A stretch of DNA of 64,000 nucleotides from CAYZQH01 sp050300015 (GTDB taxonomy: Bacteria; Pseudomonadota; Gammaproteobacteria; Pseudomonadales; Cellvibrionaceae), in assembly GCA_050300015.1 (NCBI GenBank), contig JBNKWZ010000021.1:1-64000 (forward strand). The letters run 5' to 3'. The notes under the pieces are model-generated. The model was not told the DNA's origin and searched no databases. It saw only the letters and a list, made by a program, of their open reading frames with translations. This document shows, in pieces, positions 55,452 to 64,000 of this stretch. Positions within the stretch are counted from its first letter, which is position 1. The number at the start of each line of letters is the position of its first letter. The position numbers and the translations under genes are program-made.

Positions 55452-56689
55452 GCGTTTCTCATGGCCTCCACCGGAGCAATCCGCGCAGCACGCCAAGCGG
55501 GTGCAAACCCGGCGATGGCCCCGGCACAAACCAACACTGCAATAGCGGTTAGTGCCAACTGAAAATTCACTTCAGGGCGCTGGAAATAAGGCATTTTTAC
55601 CTGCAGAGAGGCGGTTAAGGCGTTCACGCCTTCAAGTAGACCCACGCCCAATACCAGGCCAAAATACCCGGCCGTGGCGGTGACCAGTATGGATTCGAAC
55701 AAAAGCGAAAAAATGATACTGGTGGGGGTGGCCCCCAGGGCTTTACGAACGCCGATTTCTACGGTTCGTTCCTTCACGGTGATCATCATAATATTACTAA
55801 TGCCGACAACCCCTGCGGTCAATGTGCCTAGGCCCACAAACCAGATAAACGCGTTAATGGCACTAAACAGTGCAAACACCCACTGCCCTTGACGAAGGAG
55901 GTTGTTCGATCGAATGGCGCTTCTATCTTTAGGGGAGACCTGGTGGCGGGCTCGCAGAAAAGCCATGACATCCTCTTCCGTTTTCCAGGGATCTACTGAC
56001 GACTTCGGTTGGTAAGTAATGACGTTGACGAAGTTTTCGCCTTTTCCAAAAGTGGTTTGATGGAGGCTCAAGGGGATATAGATACGCTCAGACATTCTGC
56101 CGTTATTGCCCTTGTCGTAAAAAACACCAATGACGGTAAAGGCTATGTTGTTGATGTATATGCGCTTGCCAACAGGGTCCTGCTCACCAAAAAGGGTTTT
56201 TGCGACAAGGGTGCCAATGGCGGCTACCTTACGCCGTTGGTCACTGTCTAAGGTATTGAGCTTGCGGCCCAAGCGCTGGTCTTGCCCTATTTTGAGATCA
56301 AAATACCCATCGCCAACACCTAGGACGGAGTAGCTTTGACTGACGTTTTGGTGACGAACGACGCCATTCAGGTTTTGCTCGGCGGAGGCAATCTTTACGT
56401 TGGGCAGTTTTGAAATGGCGATGACATCTTTTGTGGTTAAGCGAATGTCGCGCCCTACGCCTAGGCCCATATAAGGGACAGAGGTTTTGCGTGTGGTAAT
56501 CCAAACGGAATCTTGCGCGTCTGCGCCAAAGTTTGAAGTGATGCCATTTTGTAAACCGCGGCCGGCACCGAGCAGCAAAATCAGCATGAAAATGCCCCAG
56601 AAAACACCAAATGCTGTGAGAAAGGTACGCAGTTTATTGCGGCTTAAGGTGAACAGGATTTCTTGGAGCGCATTGAACAGTGCAGTCAC
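55448..56689 (-). CDS. MacB-like ABC transporter permease, first subunit
   Basis: 413 residues, starting with GTG that overlaps the ATPase stop as GTGA. Same architecture as the next gene: LRTFLTAFGVFWGIFMLILLLG, a periplasmic MacB-PCD domain, and GVVGISNIMMITVKERTVEIGVRKALGAT. Two different permeases in tandem indicate a heterodimeric transporter, as in LolCDE or ABC systems exporting peptides. Confidence 0.88.
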   Translation of the reverse strand: MTALFNALQEILFTLSRNKLRTFLTAFGVFWGIFMLILLLGAGRGLQNGITSNFGADAQDSVWITTRKTSVPYMGLGVGRDIRLTTKDVIAISKLPNVKIASAEQNLNGVVRHQNVSQSYSVLGVGDGYFDLKIGQDQRLGRKLNTLDSDQRRKVAAIGTLVAKTLFGEQDPVGKRIYINNIAFTVIGVFYDKGNNGRMSERIYIPLSLHQTTFGKGENFVNVITYQPKSSVDPWKTEEDVMAFLRARHQVSPKDRSAIRSNNLLRQGQWVFALFSAINAFIWFVGLGTLTAGVVGISNIMMITVKERTVEIGVRKALGATPTSIIFSLLFESILVTATAGYFGLVLGVGLLEGVNALTASLQVKMPYFQRPEVNFQLALTAIAVLVCAGAIAGFAPAWRAARIAPVEAMRNA

Positions 56690-57366
56690 GACACCGGAGC
56701 CTCGTGAGTGTCAATTCGGCCGTCTTTTAATACAATTAAGCGGCTACAACTGTCTGCAATGTCTTTTTCATGGGTAACGATTACCACGGTTTTGCCTTGA
56801 TCGTTCACTTCTTTAAACAGCGCCATAATCTCTTCAGTGGTGTGGCTATCCAATGCGCCGGTGGGCTCGTCTGCCAGTAATACCCTAGGGTTTGTGGCAA
56901 GAGCTCTGGCAATGGCCACACGTTGTTTTTGCCCACCGGACAGTTGGTTTGGCATGTGCTTGGCCCGGTCGGAGAGCCCTACCATTTCAAGTAATGCTAG
57001 AGCGCGGCGGTTGCGTTCACGGCGCCCCACTTTTTGGTAGTAGAGTGGCAGCGCCACGTTTTCTGTGGCATTTTTGAATGGCAGAAGATTGAAGGATTGG
57101 AACACGAACCCGATAAACCGATTGCGCAAATAGGCCGCACGTTTTTCACTCAAGCGATCAATCAGTTGGCCGTCTAGCCAGTATTGACCAGAATCTTGCT
57201 GGTCCAAAATACCCAGAATGTTCAGCAGTGTGGACTTGCCGGAACCCGAGGAACCCATGATGGCGACCATTTCACCTTCAGTGATGGTCAGGTCAATACC
57301 TTTGAGCACCTGTAATGTGCGGTCTTTATCTCCGTACGCTTTGTGTATGTCTTCCAGTTTGATCAA
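56686..57366 (-). CDS. MacB/LolD-type ABC transporter ATPase
   Basis: The 226-residue cytoplasmic ATPase has Walker A GSSGSGKST, Q-loop FVFQSFNLLPF, signature LSGGQKQRVAIARAL, Walker B VLLADEPTGALD and switch VTHEKDIA. It is the first gene of an operon with two permeases and an adaptor; ATGA/GTGA overlaps show tight coupling. It powers the envelope-spanning exporter. Confidence 0.92.
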   Translation of the reverse strand: MIKLEDIHKAYGDKDRTLQVLKGIDLTITEGEMVAIMGSSGSGKSTLLNILGILDQQDSGQYWLDGQLIDRLSEKRAAYLRNRFIGFVFQSFNLLPFKNATENVALPLYYQKVGRRERNRRALALLEMVGLSDRAKHMPNQLSGGQKQRVAIARALATNPRVLLADEPTGALDSHTTEEIMALFKEVNDQGKTVVIVTHEKDIADSCSRLIVLKDGRIDTHEAPVS

Positions 57367-57514
57367 GATAACTATCCAAGTTTAAGGTCGTAAGCCCATA
57401 GGGGGTCGTCTAAAGACCACTAAAGACTGGTCGGGGGCCCAACAAGTTCCCATTCGGCTGACGCAAACGATGGTCAGCGTCGAACGTCGTACCAGCGAAT
57501 GTTGTCTTTGGGCA

Positions 57515-58240
57515 CTATCGTTTGTTGCGAAACACCAGTATTGGGGGTATTTGCCAGGCCTTAGAGTCTTTTTTGAACAACCATTTTAACAGCGCCACAA
57601 GGGCGAGAGTGGCCACAATTCCTGCCACGAGCAGAACAGAGGTGACGCTAGACGGAGACCGTATAAATTGGATGGCGCTTTCAGTAAACAAGCCGATGGT
57701 CACCGTACCGGGCAGAAATCCAATAAATGTACCCAGTATAAAGTGACGGAAAGGCAATGCAAATGCGCCAACTGCAATATTGACCATAACAAAGGGCGCA
57801 ACCGGAATTACTCTGATTAACACCATCGGCAACAGCCCACCTTGAGCCGTTTTTTCGCGCAATGCATGCAGCCGTGTACCGAGCTTGGGTGGTGGTAACT
57901 TTAAGGCCATGCCCACCGCGTAACCTGATGCGGCACTTATCAGTAAACCGAGCATGGCAATGACACCGCCTTTTACTGCGCCAAATACTAAAATGCAGAC
58001 AATCAATTGTATGACCAAAGGAAATAGAAAGGCGCTGCCGATGACAAACCCAGTCACCATAAGTAGGGGGGCATACCAGTTGTGGCTAACCGTACCCACT
58101 ATTTCAAGCGCCGTATCGAGGTCTCTGAGTTGGTTTAACGGCGTTAACCGCCATAAAAGCGCAATCGCTACCACGAAAATGACCGATAGCATTAACGCGC
58201 CCAGAGCCTTTGGGAGGTGTTTTTGACGGAGGTTCGTCAT
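57515..58240 (-). CDS. TVP38/TMEM64 family membrane protein
   Basis: About 241 residues from MTNLRQKHL. Six or so helices and the VTT-domain motifs GSAFLFPLVIQLIVCILVFGAVKGG, RVIPVAPFVMVNIAVGAF and FILGTFIGFLPGTV identify the TVP38/TMEM64 (DedA-superfamily) group, thought to move lipids or act as transporters. It is monocistronic. Confidence 0.85.
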   Translation of the reverse strand: MTNLRQKHLPKALGALMLSVIFVVAIALLWRLTPLNQLRDLDTALEIVGTVSHNWYAPLLMVTGFVIGSAFLFPLVIQLIVCILVFGAVKGGVIAMLGLLISAASGYAVGMALKLPPPKLGTRLHALREKTAQGGLLPMVLIRVIPVAPFVMVNIAVGAFALPFRHFILGTFIGFLPGTVTIGLFTESAIQFIRSPSSVTSVLLVAGIVATLALVALLKWLFKKDSKAWQIPPILVFRNKR

Positions 58241-58356
58241 TGTCTTTGGCCTTAAATCGCAAAAACTGGAATGGCACAATAGGGAACAGCGATGCCATCA
58301 CCTTGCAAGGCCTGACTCGAGTTCTGTGCCTTGGTTGTTGAATGTGGCAGGTAGTG

Positions 58357-59706
58357 TTAAAGCTCAATAACATTTTGAGGGGGCTTTGTGCTCGCTTCCC
58401 TAAGTTGTCTTCTGGCCATGACTTCCTCGTAAAGGGCAGCTTTTTCTTTGGCCAAAGTGGTCTCGTCTTTATAGACCAATAGATACTCGCTGGTGCCACT
58501 TTGCATGCCAGGGCGTGCCATATAAGTACTCTTGATAAAAAAACCAGGAAGGCATTTTTGAACTTTGAGGGAGCTCAATACGGCGCTCGGGCGAGCAATG
58601 TGGGTGGTAGCTTTGTGGTTGAGATAGCCAATCCCAGCGGAAGTTAGAGAATATTTACGCGGTTGCGAGGGTATGCTAGCACCGTTGTAATTGAGGCAGG
58701 TGAGTAGGGAGCTGTCCTTAACGTGGCTTGCAAGCCTTTCGCCAAACGCTTTTAATAATTCATCATCCAAATAATTGAACAAGTCCCAAATCATGACCAC
58801 ATCGAAAGGTTTAGCGTCGGGGAAATTTAGATACGGTGCGTGCCGGATGTAATCGAGTTGGGAAGCTTTGTCTTTGCCCTGCAAGCGTTGTATGACTTGA
58901 TGAAAGTCTACAACCGCGACCTCACCGAAGGCGCCTTTCCATTTGTCTTCGTTACCCAGGTGCTTGCCTCCCAGGTCCAATAATCTGGCGCCAGGGTGGT
59001 TCTGGGCAAAGTTCAGGACAGAACTCAATGCAGGGGATGTCAGTTCTACATCTACCTGTGATTGGCTCTTGGTGAGTTCTGATGTTGCAAATACCCCATT
59101 TTTCATAGCGTTGTCCGGCTGGAAACAAAAAATTTGTTCAGAAATGCCACCGTGCATGCCTTCGCGATTCACGTAAGAGCGAACCGCACGGAAGTTGGGC
59201 ATGGCATTGAGCCACTCTATGGTGGTGGCCTTGGTGGTGTGTGCGATACGGCTTTGGTCATATTCGATGCTAATATGGTATTGGTCCAAAATTCTAAAAA
59301 TGGCGGGCTGGGCAGGTCGCCTAGCACCCAAATAGTTAAAAGAATAAAGCAAAGTATTGGGTGCTAGATGAGGCGCCAGTCGCTGGATAATGGCCGCGAG
59401 CTGCTCGTTGTCGATAAAATCCAAAAGGTCCCAAGCCAATACCACTGAAAATTTTTGTTTGGGTTTTATATAGTCTAAAAATTGGGGTAAATCCAGTGGC
59501 GCCACTTTGGTCGACTGGGGCGCGATACTGAAAGCCATCTGGTCAGTGAGGTTTTCAAAGTGTAAGTGGCAACCGAGTTGACTGAGAAAGTCGAAATTTG
59601 CAGAGACACAGGGACCCAAGTCTAAAACTTGTACCTGTTCTCGGCCCTTAACCGCATTACAGATGGCGGTCAAGCCCGGTGAGCGATGTGGGGTTACATA
59701 CTGCAT
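58357..59706 (-). CDS. Protein with two tandem methyltransferase-like domains
   Basis: The 449-residue cytoplasmic protein has two halves that align with each other: VLDLGPCVS and LLDLGGKHL at the SAM-loop position, FSVVLAWDLLDFIDNEQLAAI and FDVVMIWDLFNYLDDELLKAF, then LLYSFNYLGARRPAQP and LLTCLNYNGASIPSQP. This is an internal duplication of a Rossmann methyltransferase-like fold. The glycine loops are short, so catalysis in one or both halves is uncertain. The substrate is unknown. It is monocistronic. Confidence 0.65.
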   Translation of the reverse strand: MQYVTPHRSPGLTAICNAVKGREQVQVLDLGPCVSANFDFLSQLGCHLHFENLTDQMAFSIAPQSTKVAPLDLPQFLDYIKPKQKFSVVLAWDLLDFIDNEQLAAIIQRLAPHLAPNTLLYSFNYLGARRPAQPAIFRILDQYHISIEYDQSRIAHTTKATTIEWLNAMPNFRAVRSYVNREGMHGGISEQIFCFQPDNAMKNGVFATSELTKSQSQVDVELTSPALSSVLNFAQNHPGARLLDLGGKHLGNEDKWKGAFGEVAVVDFHQVIQRLQGKDKASQLDYIRHAPYLNFPDAKPFDVVMIWDLFNYLDDELLKAFGERLASHVKDSSLLTCLNYNGASIPSQPRKYSLTSAGIGYLNHKATTHIARPSAVLSSLKVQKCLPGFFIKSTYMARPGMQSGTSEYLLVYKDETTLAKEKAALYEEVMARRQLREASTKPPQNVIEL

Positions 59707-60008
59707 GGCTGCTCGAATCGCTTAAGGTAAACCAGCAACCTTCAACGTCATGTTATGGTGCTTACGATCCGTGTTGGCGCCCCCAAAACGTTGAGGTGTT
59801 GGGATGGGCGATAGGTTATGCCAAACCATTGAGAAAAGAAAGATAATACAGTGGTTATTCGTCACATTCTTACGCGGGTCATTGTTTGTTTAAGGGGGTT
59901 AAAGTTGCACTGATGCTTATTTAGATAACGGATTCATAAAGTGCTGTATTGCAGTTTTCCCTATCAATTAATCGTAGTGTCTCAAAGAGAGGGGAATAAA
60001 GCGTTGTT
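59707..60008. other. Intergenic region, no gene seen
   Basis: About 300 AT-rich bases between two minus-strand genes. No clear structure is seen beyond the leader of the methyltransferase-like gene. Confidence 0.45.
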
Positions 60009-61094
60009 TTAGTCCACTACAGGATTAACCGTAGATGTGCGCTCTTGGTCGTAGTTGATGGCGCGAATGGGGTAGGGGATCACGATGCCTTCTTGGTTAA
60101 AGCGTTGGTGCAGCGCTTTGATAAACGCCGACTTGATGAAAAACCGGTTGAAGTACTCTTGTGCTCGTAGCATTACGGTAAAATTGATGCTTGAACTGTC
60201 AAAAGTATGAAAGACCACAAAGGTGTCATAATCGTCAATACCCCACTTATGAGACTTGAGTATCTCTCGGGCGACCTCTAGCGTTACGCGCTCCACATGC
60301 TCTAGATCGGAATCATAGTGCACTCCCACTTCGACGGGAACAGACAGTTCTTTCTGGGGGTAGTAATAGTTAATCAGTTTTGACTTTGAGATTAAGCTGT
60401 TGGGCACGATGACGGTGTTGTTTGGGAGCATTTTAATCCATGTGGAACGCCAGCCAATTTTCTCTACAAAGCCCTGTTCGCTAGAATCCAACTCTATGTA
60501 ATCGCCCACGCGAAAAGGCTTATCCAATATGATTTGCACACCCGAAAAAAAATTTTCTAAAGTGGGCTGCAAGGCCAAAGCGACGGCGAGAGAACTGATG
60601 CCCAGGGATGCGACGATGGGGGTCACTGAAATGCCAAGTGTACCCAAAATCACCAGGATACCAATACACAGTATCATTCCTCTGAGTATGCCGCGTAAGA
60701 TTCCCCCACTATTTTTGAGAGCTTCGGATCGGTTGGTATAGCCTGTGACGGCACCTGAGCTAAACTGATCGGCAAATGCGATTATGGCGGTGGCAAACAA
60801 TAATTGCGCGCACAGTTTCAGGGCGTTCACCCAGTTGGGGCGGTCAATTGCGTATGCGTGTAGCAGTGTTTGAATCATCACCACGGTAACGGCCAGTACG
60901 CAAAGGGTTAGGGGAATTCGAAGAGCGTCGATCAGTACTGTGTCTAGCGTGTATTGTGTTTTTTGAGTCCAGCGTTTAATTTGCCCCAAAATGAAGCGTT
61001 TTATGGCCATCAGTACAATCAGTGTCGATAGGGCCGAAAGGGAGATCACTCCCCAGGGCGGCAGGTGTAGTGTATTGAGGTTGAAGTCAGTCAT
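60009..61094 (-). CDS. Small-conductance mechanosensitive channel (MscS family)
   Basis: The 361-residue inner-membrane protein has four or five helices. The MscS pore helix and beta domain are marked by IVASLGISSLAVALALQPTLENFFSGVQIILDKPFRVGDYIEL and GFVEKIGWRSTWIKMLPNNTVIVPNSLISKSKLINY. The C-terminal cytoplasmic domain is normal. It releases solutes on hypo-osmotic shock. It is monocistronic. Confidence 0.9.
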   Translation of the reverse strand: MTDFNLNTLHLPPWGVISLSALSTLIVLMAIKRFILGQIKRWTQKTQYTLDTVLIDALRIPLTLCVLAVTVVMIQTLLHAYAIDRPNWVNALKLCAQLLFATAIIAFADQFSSGAVTGYTNRSEALKNSGGILRGILRGMILCIGILVILGTLGISVTPIVASLGISSLAVALALQPTLENFFSGVQIILDKPFRVGDYIELDSSEQGFVEKIGWRSTWIKMLPNNTVIVPNSLISKSKLINYYYPQKELSVPVEVGVHYDSDLEHVERVTLEVAREILKSHKWGIDDYDTFVVFHTFDSSSINFTVMLRAQEYFNRFFIKSAFIKALHQRFNQEGIVIPYPIRAINYDQERTSTVNPVVD

Positions 61095-61200
61095 GAAGTG
61101 GTGCGGGCTCGATTAATGTGTGGGGGGTTACTCAGCAATTCGCGTTCCTTTATTGTCACTCAATAGTCGTTATGCTCGTGACCGTTCGATATCCACGCGC

Positions 61201-62265
61201 TTAGGTTTCTGATTCCTGTGTTGGGGATACCCATTTTTTGAGTTTGCTTTTCAAGCTCGAGGGCAATTGTTTGATCGTGAGGCTATCAGTTGAGGGGTCG
61301 TAGATCACGGATTCACCCAGGCAGCTGGACGCAAAACTCATGCTCAACAATTCGTTGCGACCGCTGATGCGTATAAAGTTACGCATTCGGTTTTTATCAG
61401 GAATGAATTCTGGCTTGGTTTTGGTGTTGTGTTGTTGAACATAATCGTCGAATTTGGGTGGTGGCGCAAAAGGCGTTGGACACTCCTTGGGGTCGGGTAG
61501 AGTGTCATGTACGTGTTGTGCAAGCTCTGCCAAAACCACGGGTTTGTCGTCGGCCGCTTGCTCTAAACAATAATGCACCACCTGCTTGTGGGTGTGCTTG
61601 GCCACTTCTTCCGGTAAAGCCTCAGTGTATTGGCTCACGCTTTCAAGGAAAGTATCTGTTTCGGCGGCCAGATCGAGCTTTTCACAGAAGCCTAAGGCAC
61701 TGACAAAGGCATCACTCAGGGGTTTTTCCCCTCTCCAGCGTAACAGCGCAATGGCATTGGCTTTGCGATAATCCTCGTCGCTGAACCAATCGTTCAGGTC
61801 AATTTTGGCAGCCAGCCGAATGCCTTCAATATCCAAGTAAGTAGAGGTGTTGACTGTGAGATCACCATCCAAATAAAGGCCTGTTTCGTGTTCTACCCAA
61901 AAAAAATGCAGTTGGTTGGATTGCTCCAGTGTTTCGTAACCGATGACAAGGTTTGCATCTACTACGCAGTCAGTAGTGTTTAAAGCGTGTGCAAATTGGT
62001 GAGCAAAGTGCTCGCTCAAGCGCTCAAACCCAATAGATTGACTGTGGAATTGCGTCAGCCAGCTGGCGAAGGGGAATTCCGCCCTATCCTCGGAAAAACG
62101 ACCATATTCCTTACCCGCACGCCGTAGAACACTTGTTTTCATATCGCGAAACAGCGATTCGTGGAGCCCATCGCCTGGCCACAAAGACGTGGCAATTCTG
62201 ACTTTTGGGCTGTCTGAGGGTGAGGCACGGGTGATGCGGTGCGCGATAATCGCTTCGATGGGCAT
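61201..62265 (-). CDS. Nucleoid-associated protein, YejK/NdpA family
   Basis: The 354-residue cytoplasmic protein matches NdpA/YejK: an N-terminal IEAIIAHRITR, GYETLEQSNQLHFFWVEH, LDIEGIRLAAKIDL, FIRISGRNELLSMSFASSCLGESVIYDP near the end. The E. coli protein is about 335 residues, so length is normal. It binds the nucleoid; a nuclease-related role has been suggested for relatives. Confidence 0.85.
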   Translation of the reverse strand: MPIEAIIAHRITRASPSDSPKVRIATSLWPGDGLHESLFRDMKTSVLRRAGKEYGRFSEDRAEFPFASWLTQFHSQSIGFERLSEHFAHQFAHALNTTDCVVDANLVIGYETLEQSNQLHFFWVEHETGLYLDGDLTVNTSTYLDIEGIRLAAKIDLNDWFSDEDYRKANAIALLRWRGEKPLSDAFVSALGFCEKLDLAAETDTFLESVSQYTEALPEEVAKHTHKQVVHYCLEQAADDKPVVLAELAQHVHDTLPDPKECPTPFAPPPKFDDYVQQHNTKTKPEFIPDKNRMRNFIRISGRNELLSMSFASSCLGESVIYDPSTDSLTIKQLPSSLKSKLKKWVSPTQESET

Positions 62266-62538
62266 AGGAGGCTTCTGTCGTCTAAAAGGTGCGATTATAC
62301 CTATTTCTTTACGAGGCTCTGAACTTACGTCCTAGGGAACCTCTGTGGAGCTTCTGTTTGGGGGGTAGCTCATGAGACGCTCAGCCGCAGAACTGGCCCC
62401 TCTCACGCCTATAGCGCTGGCGACATACAGGGGTGCGAGGAGCCACATGCCAAAGGTGTTGCGCTAACAAGCGCAACCATCGGGCCCAGTTGAGGCGTCG
62501 TTTGACTGCGCGGCTTTGCATCCATCAGAGGCTTGTTA
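62266..62538. other. Intergenic region, no gene seen
   Basis: Short stretch between the yejK-like gene and the transporter. Nothing recognisable is seen. Confidence 0.4.
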
Positions 62539-64000
62539 TCACCAAAAGCGCACATAAATGGCAACCAGTATGCTCATGATGATAACGGTATGGATGATGT
62601 CCCATTTGCTGATACTTTCGCGAATGTCTTTGCGAGTTTGTGCGGGTAAAGTTTGATAGGTTAGTCCTTCCAATTGATCTTCAGACGCGGGCTTGGTGAA
62701 AAAGCTGACAATAACCACTATGGTTGCAATGGCAAAAAACAAACTGGAGCAATAGTACAGCCAGTTCATGTGTACCAGGGGGTAGAGCCAGCTGCCTTCG
62801 GTGATGACATCGGAGAAAATTTGCAGTACCAGGCGAAACATTCCCATGATGAAACCTGCAACCAGTCCCACGTAGCCTGCCGCGGGTGTTATACGCTTTG
62901 AAAAAATGCCAAATAGAAATACAACGGCAATCGATGGGGCGATCAGAGATTGCACCAACTGCAGATATTGATATAGAACATCGGCCACCAGTTCCATAAT
63001 TGGTATCCAGAGTACACCCAAAATGACTACGGTGATGGTGGCCCAGCGCCCGACACTCAGTAGCTTTTTCTCGCTGGCTTCAGGGTGAATACGTTTGTAA
63101 AAATCAATCGTAAATAGCGTGGCCGAAGAATTAAACAGAGAAGCCAAAGACCTCATTAACGCGGCCACAAGGCCACCGACCACAATGCCCTTAATGCTGG
63201 AGGGCAGCAGAGTTGACACCAGTGTTGCGAAGGCTTGATCCGGCGAGTCTAGATTAATGATGCCTTTTTCATGCAGTGCGAAGGCAATGAGACCCGGGAA
63301 TAAAAAGATAAAGACCGGTAAGAGTTTTAGGTAGCCGGCAAAAATGGCGCCGCGCCGCTTGAATACCTTTGGCACTTAGCACTCGTTGAACAATATACTG
63401 ATCGGTGTTCCAGTACCAAAATCCAATGATGATCGAGCCCATTAATATGCCGGGCCAGGGAAAATCTGGGTCTGACATCGGACGAATTAAATGCATTTGT
63501 TCGCCATTGATACGCTCTAATTCCGCAAAGCCACCAACGGCGTCGAGACCTGTGACCAGTATCACCAGTGACCCGATAATTAAAACAGGCGTTTGCAAAA
63601 CAGAAGTCCATAGTACGGCTTTCATGCCACCTAAGACCGTATAAAGCCCCGTGACGACTACCAAGCCAACTGCAGCAACCCAGAAGAAATCGACTCCCCA
63701 AAGCGTATCGACGCCCAAGATGGTTTGGAGCACAATACCGCCTGCATATACCGTCACTGATACTTTTGTTAACACGTAACTGATCAAAGAGACAACAGAT
63801 AAAAACGTTCTCGAAGCGGAGTTATAACGTTTTTCAACGAACTCGGGCATGGTGTAAATGCCGTTGGACCAATATAGCGGCACCATTAACCAGCCTAGGA
63901 TTAAAATATTCCACGATTGCAACTCCCAGTGTGCCATTGCAATACCGGTTTGTGCGCCGGCACCGGAAAGTCCCACCAGGTGCTCGGATCCAATATTGGA
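62539..64000 (-). pseudogene. Sodium:solute symporter (SSS family), frameshifted, 5' end outside window
   Basis: Two overlapping frames form one SSS transporter. The upstream part (to about 63350) reads LVGLSGAGAQTGIAMAHWELQSW, TMPEFVEKRYNSASRTFL and GFWYWNTDQYIVQRVLSAKG, as in SGLT/sialic-acid type symporters. The downstream part continues RRGAIFAGYLKLLPVFIFLFPGLIAF and the last helices. The join needs a one-base shift in a GC-rich GCGGCGCGGCGCC run near 63350, so it is either a real frameshift or a sequencing error. The gene continues past base 64000. Confidence 0.85.

Overview
The window looks like chromosome of a plant-polysaccharide-degrading gammaproteobacterium of the Cellvibrionaceae type (Cellvibrio/Saccharophagus/Teredinibacter relatives). 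This is inferred from long poly-serine linkers in secreted lipoproteins, GH44, GH67, GH5 and remnant GH10 enzymes, a GlyGly-CTERM-like tail, an NhaD antiporter and a TonB-dependent receptor. I saw no rRNA, tRNA or CRISPR array.

Layout. 1-14.4 kb is an eroded accessory region: three LexA-like boxes, a small membrane peptide and a decayed second copy of it, REP-like dispersed repeats, a truncated TOTE-type primase, a propeller-like lipoprotein with a truncated paralogue, a frameshifted IS91-family transposase, a two-domain alpha/beta hydrolase, a GH44 enzyme, a dienelactone hydrolase, PhoH, and remnants of an oxidoreductase and a GH10 xylanase.

14.8-31.8 kb is the most notable part. Three adjacent genes encode c-type cytochromes with about 32, 27 and 21 CxxCH motifs (80 by my count, plus one CX4CH and one CX3CH). 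They sit with a probable outer-membrane barrel, a membrane protein carrying two Hx13H pairs (likely a di-haem b quinol oxidoreductase), a CcmI-like TPR protein, a TlpA/ResA-like thioredoxin, a DUF5666-like lipoprotein and an HTH (DUF6502-like) regulator. A divergent operon adds a membrane-anchored Fe-S/flavin oxidoreductase and an ankyrin/Sel1 protein. I read this as a trans-envelope electron conduit, similar in logic to Mtr/PCC systems but unlike them in its parts. Two promoters, one before the regulator and one before the 32-haem lipoprotein, share the same arrangement: a TTGAC -35, a 17 bp spacer, and an 18 bp TTGGGAA...TTCCCAA palindrome over the -10. This suggests a common regulator.

31.8-45 kb holds a GH67 alpha-glucuronidase lipoprotein with a malectin-like domain, an OmdA-like protein, a MAPEG protein, a monohaem lipoprotein, an SDR reductase, a GH5 cellulase with 61 consecutive serines, a DUF6231-like protein, NhaD and a CBM9-like lipoprotein.

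45-64 kb is more housekeeping-like: a ParA-like ATPase, an ergothioneine operon (egtB-egtD plus a PhzF-like gene), a TonB receptor, a four-gene MacAB-like ABC exporter, a TVP38 protein, a tandem methyltransferase-like protein, an MscS channel, a YejK-like nucleoid protein, and a sodium:solute symporter that is frameshifted and runs off the window end.

All family calls come from reading motifs and recalled family sequences; no search was run.
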